DNA of 64,000 bases from Synechococcus sp. M16CYN (GTDB lineage Bacteria > Cyanobacteriota > Cyanobacteriia > PCC-6307 > Cyanobiaceae). Positions within the stretch are counted from its first letter, which is position 1; the number at the start of each line of letters is the position of its first letter. Positions 1-9,243 of this stretch are shown in pieces. The position numbers and the translations under genes were made by a program. The stretch lies in the NCBI RefSeq assembly GCF_040371545.1, contig NZ_AP029048.1:1240001-1304000 (forward strand), read 5' to 3'. The notes under the pieces were generated by a model. It did no database searches. It was not told where the DNA came from and saw nothing but the letters and a program-made list of their open reading frames with translations.

Positions 1-1495
1 CATACCCTATTGCCGGTGTGCGCAATTAGTAGAGTACTCATAAGTTATGCAAATTTACACTCTCTCAAGGCTAACCAATCTGTAATCACTAATGCAGTTT
101 AACAACTTTACTCTATCTGTCTAAATACAGATGTATTAATTGAGAGTCACTAACTATCTAATTGTATTTACACAAGTTAAATTTCGTTAGAATAAGCACT
201 ATTTTTAGTGCTAACGCTAAAATCTTTTTTCTCATAAAGAACTTTAAGTTCCTAGACCACATCTCTGGGTGACGACTATCAGCAAATACGGTCTGCTATA
301 AGCTCTAAAATCAAGAGTATACTGAGCTAGAGCTATCAGATTCTAATCAAGTTAGGTTAGCATCAATCAACGTGAATAGATTAAATTACTAAGTATTCAG
401 TTTATAAGTTAGATACTGGTAAAATTTTAAAGATAATTAGCGATTTCACACTAGCTAAGTTATTAACTAGATTCAACAAAATTTTTCTAAGTTAAAAACC
501 TTGCAGACATTGAGAGAAAATTGGGCAATCTACATTCAGTAACGCGACACATTAATCAAATTTGCTGATAGTCAAATTTACAATTAACTTAAGCGATTAG
601 GTAATCTGAATTAATAGTTGAGCAGATATCTCATCTCAAGATATTATCTTACCTACCGTTGTATTAGTGAAACCAAATCCTGCTCAGATTTTATCATTGA
701 TCAGCAGAATTTGTTCAAATATTAAACTTATAAAACCAAGATAACCTTAGTAGTTAACAATTGTTTAATCATCAAGAATATTTGTTGCTGTATTGAAATA
801 AACAAGCTTAGTATATTTGATTTTAAATCCATTTCCTACTCGATGAAATTAACCTTGCCTTCTGTTACTACATCTTTTAACAAATCTTCTTGCAGTTTTA
901 AATAAGTTAATATGTGCTTTTTAAATTTTATTTTATAAAAATCCAACACTATTTATATAAAATATTCTCTACTTTTCCTCGGTTTTAAAGTCAACTTTAT
1001 ATAACTTGGTGAGAATTTAGTTAGGTTTAAGCTATTAAAATTTTATATAAATAACAAAAAACAATATGACTAATTAAATATTTTTATATCTTCTGGTTTT
1101 AAGTAAAGTTTTACAACTATTGAGTATCAAAAACTTGACGGTCAAGTTCATAATGGTGCAATTGACCTTAACCAGATCTAATTCTTTCGTGTAATTGTGG
1201 TCAGCAAGTCTATGAATAAGAATAAACTATGCTGCAAGCTAACTGTTACACATAACAAGTTGTGGTTAAAACATTTAACAATTAGTTCCTTAATTATTAC
1301 CATAATAACTTTAATATCACCTAGTGTAGAGCTTCTTAATTACAGCTATCTCCAGCATATAGATTTGTTTTTGTACGTCATGCCAAACTTTGTGAACAGC
1401 TCTCCACTAAACATCTTTTATGGTGACTAAATTTAATCATTAATGTTTAGCGATTATGTATGAGTGCCAATCGTATACTACTATTAAAGCAATTT
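1..1495. other. AT-rich region without a supported gene
   Basis: The sequence is strongly AT-rich and broken by stop codons in all frames. The longest frame is a 77-codon GTG-start ORF at 1197-1430 with a hydrophobic middle; it has no convincing ribosome-binding site and no family I recognise, so I do not call it. I see no tRNA, tandem repeat or CRISPR-like spacing. Confidence 0.6.
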
Positions 1496-2095
1496 TTAAT
1501 ACGAAGTTGGTACGGGTATTCCTTTGCCTGGCGTGAATCGAAAGTCAAAGCTAACGCGAGTTGATCTTGTATTATTTGTGTGCGAGCCATGGCGAATGTT
1601 AACGCCATCAAAAATTAGCGCTTGTCCATATTCCATTTCTACAGGTGAATAATCACTGTTTCCTTCGTTGCTTTCTATCCAAAGGCTGTTATTACCCCAT
1701 ACAGATGTTAACGGCACCCAAACATTTATTCGTCTGCTTGCAACCCCAAAATCTTTGTCACGGTGAAACACGCTACATCCAAGGTCATTATAATGGAAGC
1801 GAAAAGACGGTGGTCTTTGGTATCTCCTTACTCCGTTACAGGCTTGTCCAATAATGTTCTTAACAAATAAATCATATAAATCAAGTATTCCAGCAAATGC
1901 GTTCGCAAGTTCATTAGTGGTTGGACTGCTATTTTTACTCTTAATTCTGGTTGATAGATGAATTTTCTCAAGATTGTTTACTTTTAATACATCGCATGCC
2001 CACTCTCGAAACCGAAAATCGCTAGTGTCATAGTCAATAATACGAAGCAAAATTTGCAGCTGCCCACGAATTTGCACACAATATATTATCAACAC
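1496..2095 (-). CDS. 2OG-Fe(II) oxygenase-like protein (possibly StrG-like)
   Basis: This 199-residue protein carries a facial-triad pattern of the non-heme Fe(II)/2-oxoglutarate dioxygenases: H111-x-D113 (in FHRDKDFG), a distal H169 (in NIRHGSH) and R180 (in RSTRVSFDFRF), placed as expected for a double-stranded beta-helix domain. I infer that it hydroxylates or otherwise oxidises a small molecule or a lipid/sugar group; the substrate is unknown. The length and C-terminal pattern recall StrG-type proteins of antibiotic and surface-sugar clusters, from memory only. The start is weak: the frame opens with GTG at 2095 and extends further upstream without an ATG, so the N-terminus may be eroded. 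It stands alone between gene-poor stretches, with no biosynthetic neighbours. Confidence 0.6.
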   Translation of the reverse strand: MLIIYCVQIRGQLQILLRIIDYDTSDFRFREWACDVLKVNNLEKIHLSTRIKSKNSSPTTNELANAFAGILDLYDLFVKNIIGQACNGVRRYQRPPSFRFHYNDLGCSVFHRDKDFGVASRRINVWVPLTSVWGNNSLWIESNEGNSDYSPVEMEYGQALIFDGVNIRHGSHTNNTRSTRVSFDFRFTPGKGIPVPTSY

Positions 2096-2487
2096 AATGT
2101 ATCTAAATGGTAGGATAACTATATTTACTGAACTTTTCTTAATGCAAAGCTCATAACGTTAACCTAGACATACCTCAGGGCAGTATAGCTAGCAAGGTAG
2201 AGCTTCGGCCAGGCAGCTCTTGGGTTGTTGGGGAGTGTAACAGCAGTTTTAAAGAGCATTGTGTTCAATCTAAGGCTGGATTGTATATAAAGCAATGCCT
2301 AGCCATAAGTGATGATTTGGGTTTTGATAGAGTTAAATAATGACAAAATAAGATACTAAGCCTCTAAAATATAAAATTTAACGTTAAAATCTTAACAAGA
2401 ATACTTAGAACTTGTCCTAAATAGGGTGTCTATCAGAGATCTGATAAAGCCCAAAAAGTTTAAAGCCTCTATTCATTACGCTAGCAG
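2096..2487. other. Intergenic region, possible decayed coding fragment
   Basis: No intact gene is visible. On the plus strand one frame is open from about 2143 to the stop at 2338-2340, roughly 65 codons with a protein-like composition and locally higher GC than its surroundings, but with no start codon. It could be a relic of a lost gene or chance; I cannot name it. Confidence 0.35.
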
Positions 2488-2811
2488 TTAGTATTTCTGA
2501 CCTGAGCGAAAATCATATTCTTCTTCATTAAGATTCACTGAACTACAAGTTGACTGAGCGTAATGAATCAAATTTTTGTATCCACTTGGTATTAACTTAG
2601 GACAAAGTTCGCCCACCTCAATCGCCTGAGGACAAAAATAAACGCCTTTCCATTGGTTAATAAATCTACCTTTGATTTCATCAGAAAACTGAAATCCTTG
2701 CTGCTTAGCAAATTCCAATATCTCTGTGGCATTAAGCTGAGCCAGATGTGCTCTAAATTTCTTGTCCGTACGACCTCTTTGAATAAAGGCAAGAAGCTGA
2801 GAGTGAGACAT
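2488..2811 (-). CDS. Nif11-domain small protein
   Basis: The first ~50 residues match the Nif11/nitrile-hydratase-like leader fold seen in many cyanobacterial small proteins: an MSxxQLxAF start, a charged helix, then an A-K-Q-Q-G-F turn before F-S-D-E. Nif11 domains act as leader peptides of ribosomal natural products or occur in small proteins of unknown role. I chose the ATG at 2811 (107 residues) because it aligns with the family start; a GTG at 2826 would add five residues. No double-glycine cleavage site follows the domain. The C-terminal ~55 residues contain three cysteines (near 60, 70 and 89 from this ATG) and an acidic tail. No lanthionine synthetase or transporter is nearby, so a RiPP precursor role is unproven. 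Confidence 0.6.
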   Translation of the reverse strand: MSHSQLLAFIQRGRTDKKFRAHLAQLNATEILEFAKQQGFQFSDEIKGRFINQWKGVYFCPQAIEVGELCPKLIPSGYKNLIHYAQSTCSSVNLNEEEYDFRSGQKY

Positions 2812-2989
2812 TTGCTTAAAGGACACTTTCTGCTCTTACATTAGAAGTTTGATTAAGACAAGTACAGCATCTGCTTTTTAAATAGTTACGTTATTCACTT
2901 AACTATACAGTTGTAGAAGCAAACACTACGACTATATTAGCTCTCAACGCTGTTATTTCAGAAAACTTAGTTTATCGAAAAGGCCTGAG

Positions 2990-3640
2990 AGGATACCTCA
3001 GGACAGCATCATCGATGCCTGGCAATAACGAGACCTCTCAGCAATTGCTGGGGCGCCACCTTTACTAGCCTTCTGGTGCTATTGACTAGGCCTAATCCAA
3101 ATCGCCTGTTGGGAAGTACCAAGATCGACTAGCTTCTTAGCAAGCTGGGGATAGAGTAATGGTCTCCTTGATAACCCTTTTAGGTTAAGTTGATTAGTAG
3201 CAGTTGGTAACCCAGCCCAGCCGCAGCGAGTTATGTATTCGCTTTGGTATTTTTTCGTTATCGTTAACTAGCGATCACAAAATTGGTCGGAACTGGCCTG
3301 ATCTTTCTGGTACAAAAAAGATACTCTTATCCCGATAGCAGGGGAGCTAGAGCGCCGTATCCATGTGAACGACAAACCATCGCTTGGGTAAAGCACTGAG
3401 CCTTTGTGATGAGGCATCAGCGACGGTTCGATGCTACTCGACCGTTGCCGCTTTGCTTTCACCCAACTTGGTTCAGCTCTAGCACAGAGAGTTGCTGTTG
3501 AGTAACACAATGGTAATGCTCAATCGTCCCGCTGCCGTCGCTTATCAATAGATGGCACTATCATTGTCTCAAAAGTCACTGATATTCAGTGATCCCCTGC
3601 TTCAAGGTGTAGACTCTTTATCTCTCTAGCCCTGCAATTT
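2990..3640 (-). pseudogene. Probable decayed coding region, family unknown
   Basis: This stretch is visibly richer in G+C than the flanking desert but holds no intact gene. On the minus strand one frame runs through about 3510-3090 with in-frame TAG stops at 3268-3270 and near 3090. The codons between them translate to protein-like sequence, including YPQLAKKLVDLGTSQQAIW. Neighbouring frames contain further short plausible pieces, as expected of frameshift damage. I do not recognise the family. TAG is an ordinary stop elsewhere in this window (tldD, mfd and nrdJ end with it at natural C-termini), so recoding is not needed to explain the interruptions. Chance open frames remain possible. Confidence 0.3.
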
Positions 3641-3884
3641 ATATCAACGGCTGAAAACTGCTCTTTTCTCGGCCACACCTACAGTTCTCAGCTGATCTTG
3701 CGTATTCACCGATCGCTACAGCTTTTGCCTGACCTTGCTGAGCAATTTTCTTGACATCCATAGCAGCGGTGATGAGTTGTTTGTCTGCTTTTGAGTTTAA
3801 TAGTGATTTTTTGTGATAACCGACTACTTTTTTCTGATGCGTGAATAATATCAAAATCTGATAAATTTGAGCATGTGTGGTCAT
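3639..3884 (-). CDS. Small hypothetical protein (uncertain)
   Basis: An 81-codon ATG-start frame. The middle (MDVKKIAQQGQAKAVAIGEY, about residues 43-62) has the look of a real amphipathic helix, and GC content in that part resembles genes rather than the desert. The N-terminal 40 residues are K/I/L-rich and low in GC, like random AT-rich DNA. No ribosome-binding site is evident and no family is recognised. It lies next to the decayed region at 2990-3640 and could be another fragment of it rather than a functional gene. Confidence 0.22.
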   Translation of the reverse strand: MTTHAQIYQILILFTHQKKVVGYHKKSLLNSKADKQLITAAMDVKKIAQQGQAKAVAIGEYARSAENCRCGREKSSFQPLI

Positions 3885-4194
3885 TAGTGATTAATATGGC
3901 CGTTAGCTTGACTCTCAGCTATGCAGACAAGCTTATAATCACTTAATTGATATAATACACTAATAAACATTATTCACTCAATCTTACCGATTGAAGTAAC
4001 TCATCTCGACTGAAAATAAAAATAAAAGTATACCTATAATTTTACCTAAAGTTAATAACTTATAAATCAAATATTAAGAGATATTTGTGAATAACAATAA
4101 AATATACAAAAAGACTAGTGAAAAATTTATGCGCTGAATTGAGAAGACTAAGTTACTAATTTTTGCGATCTCTATGTTTCAAAACTTGGAAAAA

Positions 4195-4689
4195 TTAAGT
4201 TGAAGTCTGCATACCTTGAATTAGAAAATCGAAGTAAGGCGATGCAAGCTTCACCTGTTGATCAGAAAGGAGAACAAGTGAAGCATCTTTCATTGTTTTC
4301 ATAGCTTCCACCATACCAAGCATTGGAACGCCAAGACTGTTGTACATCTCCCGCGCACCAATTAAGCCAATGTCCTGGATCATCTCGGTACTGCCTGCCA
4401 AAATCCCATAGGTGACTAGCCGCAAATACCAACTGTAGTCGCGTAAGCACTGGGCACGTTGACGCTGACCGTAGGAATTACCCCCTGGTGCAACGTATTC
4501 TGGTCTTCGACTGAATAACTGCTTGGCTGATTCACCAACAATTTTTCTCTCGTTATCTGTCAAAACTTCGACTATTGCAACGCGCATTGGACCTTGACTG
4601 AGAAACTCCACCATTGAACGCAGTTCGCCACTGGTGGGATACCGCAGATCGCCATCGGCCTGAAGGATGAGATCCCGGACAACGCTCAT
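4195..4689 (-). CDS. apcD: Allophycocyanin alpha-B subunit (ApcD)
   Basis: A 164-residue phycobiliprotein of the allophycocyanin alpha family. It has the family start MSVV, ADGDLRYPTSGEL near residues 11-23, PEYVAPGGNSYGQRQRAQC leading to C81 (the bilin attachment cysteine, in AQCLRDYSWYLRLVTYG), and GLIGAREMYNSLGVP near 108-122. ApcD is a terminal emitter in the phycobilisome core that helps pass energy to the photosystems. ApcD is favoured over ApcA by the overall pattern, but paralogues are close. The gene is solitary, with more than 300 bp of non-coding DNA upstream and over 1 kb on the far side, and no other apc gene in view; apcD is commonly unlinked from the apcABC operon. Confidence 0.85.
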   Translation of the reverse strand: MSVVRDLILQADGDLRYPTSGELRSMVEFLSQGPMRVAIVEVLTDNERKIVGESAKQLFSRRPEYVAPGGNSYGQRQRAQCLRDYSWYLRLVTYGILAGSTEMIQDIGLIGAREMYNSLGVPMLGMVEAMKTMKDASLVLLSDQQVKLASPYFDFLIQGMQTST

Positions 4690-5920
4690 GAAACTTGATA
4701 GACTGCATGTAATAAGTTTAGTGATCTCAAGCTGACCTTCAAGCCATTACTAACCTTGGTGTTACACCTTTGCAATAGCTAAAGATCGAAGAATAAACCA
4801 ATAACTTGCTTCTTGCTTTAAACGATGCCAAGCTAAGGCATGGCTTATGTATTTTTCCTTAAACACTAGGATTTTAACTATTGTGATAAAGATAAGATAT
4901 TATAGGGGTTAGGCTGCTCTCGTACTAGATCCATTTCTAGAATAAGGAGTTGAGGTTTAACTCTAGTAACACCAGCAACCAAGGCGGTTAAACTTGGCGA
5001 TCAAACCACTTAAAATTTTCAATCATTATTACTGGTTCTCATGGATTCTCTCCTCTAACTCTAAAGATTTTATTTTTCAAGAGATTAGTAATCAATGCAT
5101 TAAGGTAGTGAGATTTATTAGAGTAAAATTAGTTTACGATGTCAGTATTATTACCCTGTGCTTTTCATCTTGCTTTGAAATTGATCTAGACGCAACCCGC
5201 TACCTCATTAATCAAGTCCTAATTTTAGAAGTTAGTTAAAACTTAAGTTGCGATTATCTATTAGTACTAACACCTTGGAAATCTGGTTTGTTAACCGATA
5301 AGGAGAAGAGACGAGAGGAGTTTATAGGATCGTACTAAATCAATAGATTCGGTTTCGCGAAAAAGGTAAGCGTCTATTTAATATCAATTAAAGGACCTGC
5401 TAACTGAATTTAGTAAACCCTTATAGAGAAAAGTTAACCAGGTTCCTATTAATATGTTTAAAGGTTTGATGCTCATCAATCTAAAAGCATTTTTACGAAA
5501 TTAAACTAATCAAACGGCTTCGTGAGTTTTCGATAAATTCTTTACCACATATGAGATTTAATCAACTAATAGTAAATAGTAAAACCTAAACTAATCAAGA
5601 GCTTAGCAACAGTATAACCAAGTGAAATAAGATAAAACCTGATAATATTTAATCGACAAGTACAGACACCATAGATAAAGTTAGATACAATCGTCGTAGT
5701 TTCAGAGCGTGTACATAAAGACAAAACTTTTGGTCGGGTGTTTTTGGCCAGGAGTCTAGCAATTCACCCCAAGAAGAGCAACCCACACCCGATAAAACAA
5801 CAGATCATAAGGACTATGTTACCGTGGCGTGAAACCCGTCTAACGTCAAGCTATACATATCATTTCATAGTTTGTTTGTCCAAATAGTCAGCCTAAAATT
5901 TTTAGGGCTACTAGAATCTA
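4690..5920. other. Gene desert between apcD and pheT
   Basis: About 1.2 kb of AT-rich DNA without a supported gene. An 81-codon TTG-start frame at 4994-5239 has random composition. An inverted repeat of 8 bp (TCGGGTGT at 5734-5741 and ACACCCGA at 5785-5792) lies in a small GC-richer patch around 5730-5830 and might mark an RNA or a gene relic; nothing more specific can be said. Confidence 0.5.
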
Positions 5921-8344
5921 TTAACTTCGCAGCTCCGCTTTAAACTGTTTGATGAGAGTTGCTTTTACTTTTTCGTGAACGAGCTGAATCTTGTCATCAG
6001 TAAGGGTTTTACTCTGATCTCGATAGCGTAGACGAAACGCTTGGGAAACCTTGTGTTCCCCAAGCTTCGCTCCTTTAAAATAGTCAATCAACTCTACATG
6101 TTCCAATAGAGGCTTACCTGCCTTTCTAATGGCTTGAATCAAGTCACCAACGGCGTTTGTGTAATCCACCACAACAGCAAGGTCTCGTTCACTTGCAGGA
6201 ACTGTGGGGAAAGACTTGTATCTTGGTGTCCAGCGATAACTGTGCGTTGCAGCATCAAGCAAGTGATCTAGATCTAGCTCAAAGAGATATGTGGGTTCTG
6301 GCAGATCCATTTCATCCGCTAGGGCCGGATGTAGTTGACCAAAACATCCCAGAGGTTTGTCTTCCAGTACGAGAGTTGCTGCTCTACCAGGATGCAAGCG
6401 CTTATCTTTCTTAAGCGGGCGATCACTTAACTTTAGACACATAGATTCCATTACACGAGTCAGAACGCCTCGTGCCTCGTAATAATTCGGGGCTTTAAAT
6501 TTGCCGCTAGTGCTCCAACGTTCGAGTCGACGGTCTCCACAAATCACTCCCGATAGAACCCCCGACTGTTGAACTGATTTAGAGGAACCGCTATAGGTGT
6601 AACCAAGTTCAAAGATTGAACATCCGCTTATGGAAGCTTTTAGGTTGCGGACGCAAATTTGAAGGTGCTCCTCCCACAGATTGGTACGGAGATAACTAGT
6701 TTCCGCTAACAGAGGATTGCTGATCGCAATTTTTGAATTATCTCCTGAGGGACTTACGAGAGACAAGGTGGTGATTTCTTGAAGTCCAGTCGAACAAAGC
6801 TTTTGACGCAACCGTCTTTCAGCTTGTTGGCGTGGCGTTAACACCCCAGGAGCGATAGGGTCGGGTAAGTGAGATCCAAATTGATTAAGACCAACCAGTC
6901 GAGCAACCTCTTCAATCAAATCAACCTCTCGGTGCAAATCTTGGCGACGTGAGGGGGGCGTGGTGACTTTCCACCCCTCTTCGCTGGGAGTTAACTCACA
7001 CCCAAGTGCAGACAGGCAACGCTCAATGGTCTCATCATCGAGATCAACAGGCCCAGCATCGGAGTTCAACGGGCCTAAAAGTTGATGCAGGGCCTTGCGC
7101 CGCAACATCAGTGGGACAGCGGCTTTAGGGACGTCACCACTGACCCAGCGCCCTTTCAGCCGACAAGAAAACTGATCTTTGAGCAGTTGAAATGCCCGTT
7201 CTGAGCAGGGTAGAGTTGTTTCGCAAGGTAAACCCTTCTCAAAGCGGCTGCTAGCATCTGTCCGTAATCCAACAGCCCGACTCGATTGACGAACTCGGAT
7301 CGGTGAGAATACAGCCGATTCAAGCCAGATATTGGTAGTGGATGTGCGCACAGCACTACCTCGACTACCTATCACACCTGCGATCGCAATGGGGTGATCG
7401 TGGCAAGTGACTACTTGAACACGTGGATCCAACAGCAATCGTTGATCATCAAGACTGATAAACTCTTCATTATCACGGGCTGCCCGCACTGCAAAACTGT
7501 TGGCTTCTACAAGCTGACCCGTTAGAGACTCTAGGGCTTCTGCATCAAAAGCATGTAAGGGCTGTCCCTGTTCTAGCATCACCAGATTAGTAATATCAAC
7601 AACGGCATTTACCGCTTTAATTCCTGCACAAGCTAATCGCTGTCGGAGCCACTGCGGTGAAGCACGTCGACCGTCAACCCCATTAATCTGAGCTACAGTG
7701 TAGTAACAGCCATTCAATTCCACACTGAGCTTTTGGTGGTCTGGCCTGCGGTTCAACTGAGGCAATGACAGGGTCCCGTGGGTTAAGGCAGCCACTTCCC
7801 GGGCGACACCCACCATGGAAAGTCCATCAGGCCGGTTAGCCGTGATCGCAAGCTTTAGCACCGTATCATCCCAGCCGAACACCGCCGCTACTGGGGTTCC
7901 CACCGCCGGAATCGACTTTGTGATCTCTTCAAGGATAGCGATCCCTGTCGAATTGGTAGTAAGTCCTAGTTCCGTAAGGGAACAGATCATCCCATTGCTG
8001 GCGACTCCTCTCAATTCACCAGCCTTAATGGTGGTGCCCACTGCTGTGAGTACAGCACCGATGGTGGCAACCGGAACATGGATTCCGGCACGAACATTCT
8101 CGGCTCCACAGACGATTTGTAGAGGTTCATCAGCTCCGACATCTACTCGACAGACGCTGAGCCTGCTGGCATTTGGGTGTTTATTCCGTTCTAAAACTTG
8201 ACCGACCACGACGCCGCTTGATCGAGTACCTAGATCGTCGATCTCTTCCACTTCGAATCCCGCCATGGAAAGGCGTTCAGCAAGCTCTTCAACGGAGTCA
8301 TCAGCTTGGACCAGTTCCTTCAACCAAGACAAAGACACCCGCAT
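5921..8344 (-). CDS. pheT: Phenylalanyl-tRNA synthetase beta subunit
   Basis: An 807-residue PheT, the usual bacterial length. PheT pairs with PheS (not in this window) in the alpha2-beta2 enzyme that charges tRNA-Phe, and contributes editing and tRNA binding. Visible domains in order: start MRVSLSWLKELV; EMAP/tRNA-binding domain about 40-150; B3/B4 editing region including LRTDASSRFEKGLP around 365-378; B5 region with the VDLIEEVARLVG motif near 480; and a C-terminal FDX-ACB anticodon-binding domain about 710-807 (KSFPTVPASERDLAVVVDY). It is transcribed divergently from rpmG-rpsR across a 116 bp gap that must hold both promoters. No damage is visible. Confidence 0.97.
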   Translation of the reverse strand: MRVSLSWLKELVQADDSVEELAERLSMAGFEVEEIDDLGTRSSGVVVGQVLERNKHPNASRLSVCRVDVGADEPLQIVCGAENVRAGIHVPVATIGAVLTAVGTTIKAGELRGVASNGMICSLTELGLTTNSTGIAILEEITKSIPAVGTPVAAVFGWDDTVLKLAITANRPDGLSMVGVAREVAALTHGTLSLPQLNRRPDHQKLSVELNGCYYTVAQINGVDGRRASPQWLRQRLACAGIKAVNAVVDITNLVMLEQGQPLHAFDAEALESLTGQLVEANSFAVRAARDNEEFISLDDQRLLLDPRVQVVTCHDHPIAIAGVIGSRGSAVRTSTTNIWLESAVFSPIRVRQSSRAVGLRTDASSRFEKGLPCETTLPCSERAFQLLKDQFSCRLKGRWVSGDVPKAAVPLMLRRKALHQLLGPLNSDAGPVDLDDETIERCLSALGCELTPSEEGWKVTTPPSRRQDLHREVDLIEEVARLVGLNQFGSHLPDPIAPGVLTPRQQAERRLRQKLCSTGLQEITTLSLVSPSGDNSKIAISNPLLAETSYLRTNLWEEHLQICVRNLKASISGCSIFELGYTYSGSSKSVQQSGVLSGVICGDRRLERWSTSGKFKAPNYYEARGVLTRVMESMCLKLSDRPLKKDKRLHPGRAATLVLEDKPLGCFGQLHPALADEMDLPEPTYLFELDLDHLLDAATHSYRWTPRYKSFPTVPASERDLAVVVDYTNAVGDLIQAIRKAGKPLLEHVELIDYFKGAKLGEHKVSQAFRLRYRDQSKTLTDDKIQLVHEKVKATLIKQFKAELRS

Positions 8345-8460
8345 CGAAAAAAATGGAGGGCTTGCGATCTTAGGAGGGACGTCATTTTGTCAACGAGTAT
8401 GGTCAAGAGGTAAGCTCGTTAGTCGTCAATTCGCTTTGCGCCTGCGTCGCAGCGTTCTTT

Positions 8461-8655
8461 ATGGCCAAGAACAAGGGCGTTCGGATAGTGATCACCCTTG
8501 AGTGCACCGAATGCCGGTCCAATCCCGCCAAGCGCTCTCCTGGGGTGTCTCGCTACACAACAGAGAAAAACCGCCGGAACACCACCGAACGGCTGGAAAT
8601 CAAGAAATTCTGTTCCCACTGCAATAGGTCAACTCCCCACAAGGAAATCAAATGA
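8461..8655 (+). CDS. rpmG: 50S ribosomal protein L33
   Basis: A 64-residue L33 of the zinc-ribbon (C+) type. Two cysteine pairs are present, CTEC at residues 15-18 and CSHC near 51-54, with the family pattern [13 protein letters not shown] and [13 protein letters not shown] between them. It is a component of the large ribosomal subunit near the E site. The gene starts with ATG at 8461 and is followed 39 bp later by rpsR, the conserved rpmG-rpsR pair of cyanobacteria and plastids, presumably one transcript. The four-cysteine form implies zinc dependence. Confidence 0.97.
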   Translation: MAKNKGVRIVITLECTECRSNPAKRSPGVSRYTTEKNRRNTTERLEIKKFCSHCNRSTPHKEIK

Positions 8656-8694
8656 CTCTGTAAATCTTCATTCACCCCAACTACTGTTAAATCT

Positions 8695-8916
8695 ATGTCA
8701 AGCTCCTTTTTCAAAAAACGCCTTTCTCCGATCAAGCCTGGCGATCCCATCGACTATAAGGATGTGGATTTACTCAAAAAGTTCATTACGGAGAGAGGCA
8801 AGATTCTTCCTCGTCGTTTGACTGGTTTAACCGCCAAGCAACAAAGTGATCTCACTAACGCTGTCAAACGCGCTCGAATTGTTGCGTTACTGCCTTTTGT
8901 TAATCCTGAAGGCTGA
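8695..8916 (+). CDS. rpsR: 30S ribosomal protein S18
   Basis: A 73-residue S18, normal for cyanobacteria. The diagnostic core is [20 protein letters not shown] (about residues 19-38) followed by [20 protein letters not shown], which binds 16S rRNA on the platform of the small subunit. It begins [16 protein letters not shown]. It is the second gene of the rpmG-rpsR pair and is followed by a 327 bp gap before the RNase II gene. Confidence 0.97.
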   Translation: MSSSFFKKRLSPIKPGDPIDYKDVDLLKKFITERGKILPRRLTGLTAKQQSDLTNAVKRARIVALLPFVNPEG

Positions 8917-9243
8917 TCTCAGCTTACAATGACCAACGGCTTCGTGAAGGTGCAATAATTTTTATTGCTTGAAGAACTACAACACAAATAAAGGTTTCAG
9001 AAAATGAAGATTATTCAGCCTTTAAGTATAAAAACAGCGCCTTTATATACTGTGTCAAAGGCATCCTTCGCTTATTAAACCTTCAAGGGCTAAGTCCAGC
9101 ATAGAAAGAACAACCTGATTAGTTGGGCCAACATCTCAGTAGCGAAACGACAACACGATGTTGAAATCATTACCTAGGCGAAGTCCCTGTTTCCGAGCGC
9201 CGACTTAGACACTCTGTAACGATGATCAATTCGAAGCAGGATC
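8917..9243. other. Spacer between rpsR and the RNase II gene
   Basis: I see no gene or strong terminator hairpin. An AT-rich tract around 8955-9060 follows rpsR, and the last 180 bp are of mixed composition. The upstream end of the RNase II gene may extend slightly into this spacer if its GTG start is wrong. Confidence 0.5.

Noticed and set aside
1197-1430. 77-codon ORF with a hydrophobic stretch
   Set aside because: GTG start without a ribosome-binding site, composition typical of AT-rich random sequence, no family recognised.
2143-2340. Open plus-strand frame of about 65 codons before the Nif11 gene
   Set aside because: No start codon and no recognisable family; length is within what chance allows.
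2592-2792. Overlapping frames on both strands of the Nif11 gene
   Set aside because: They are shadows of the Nif11 reading frame with no independent start signals.
3268-3270. Possible recoding or readthrough of TAG, because two damaged regions carry in-frame TAG codons
   Set aside because: TAG ends tldD, mfd and nrdJ exactly at their expected C-termini, so it is a normal stop here; pseudogenisation explains the internal ones more simply.
4994-5239. 81-codon ORF between apcD and pheT
   Set aside because: TTG start, random I/S/L-rich composition, no ribosome-binding site.
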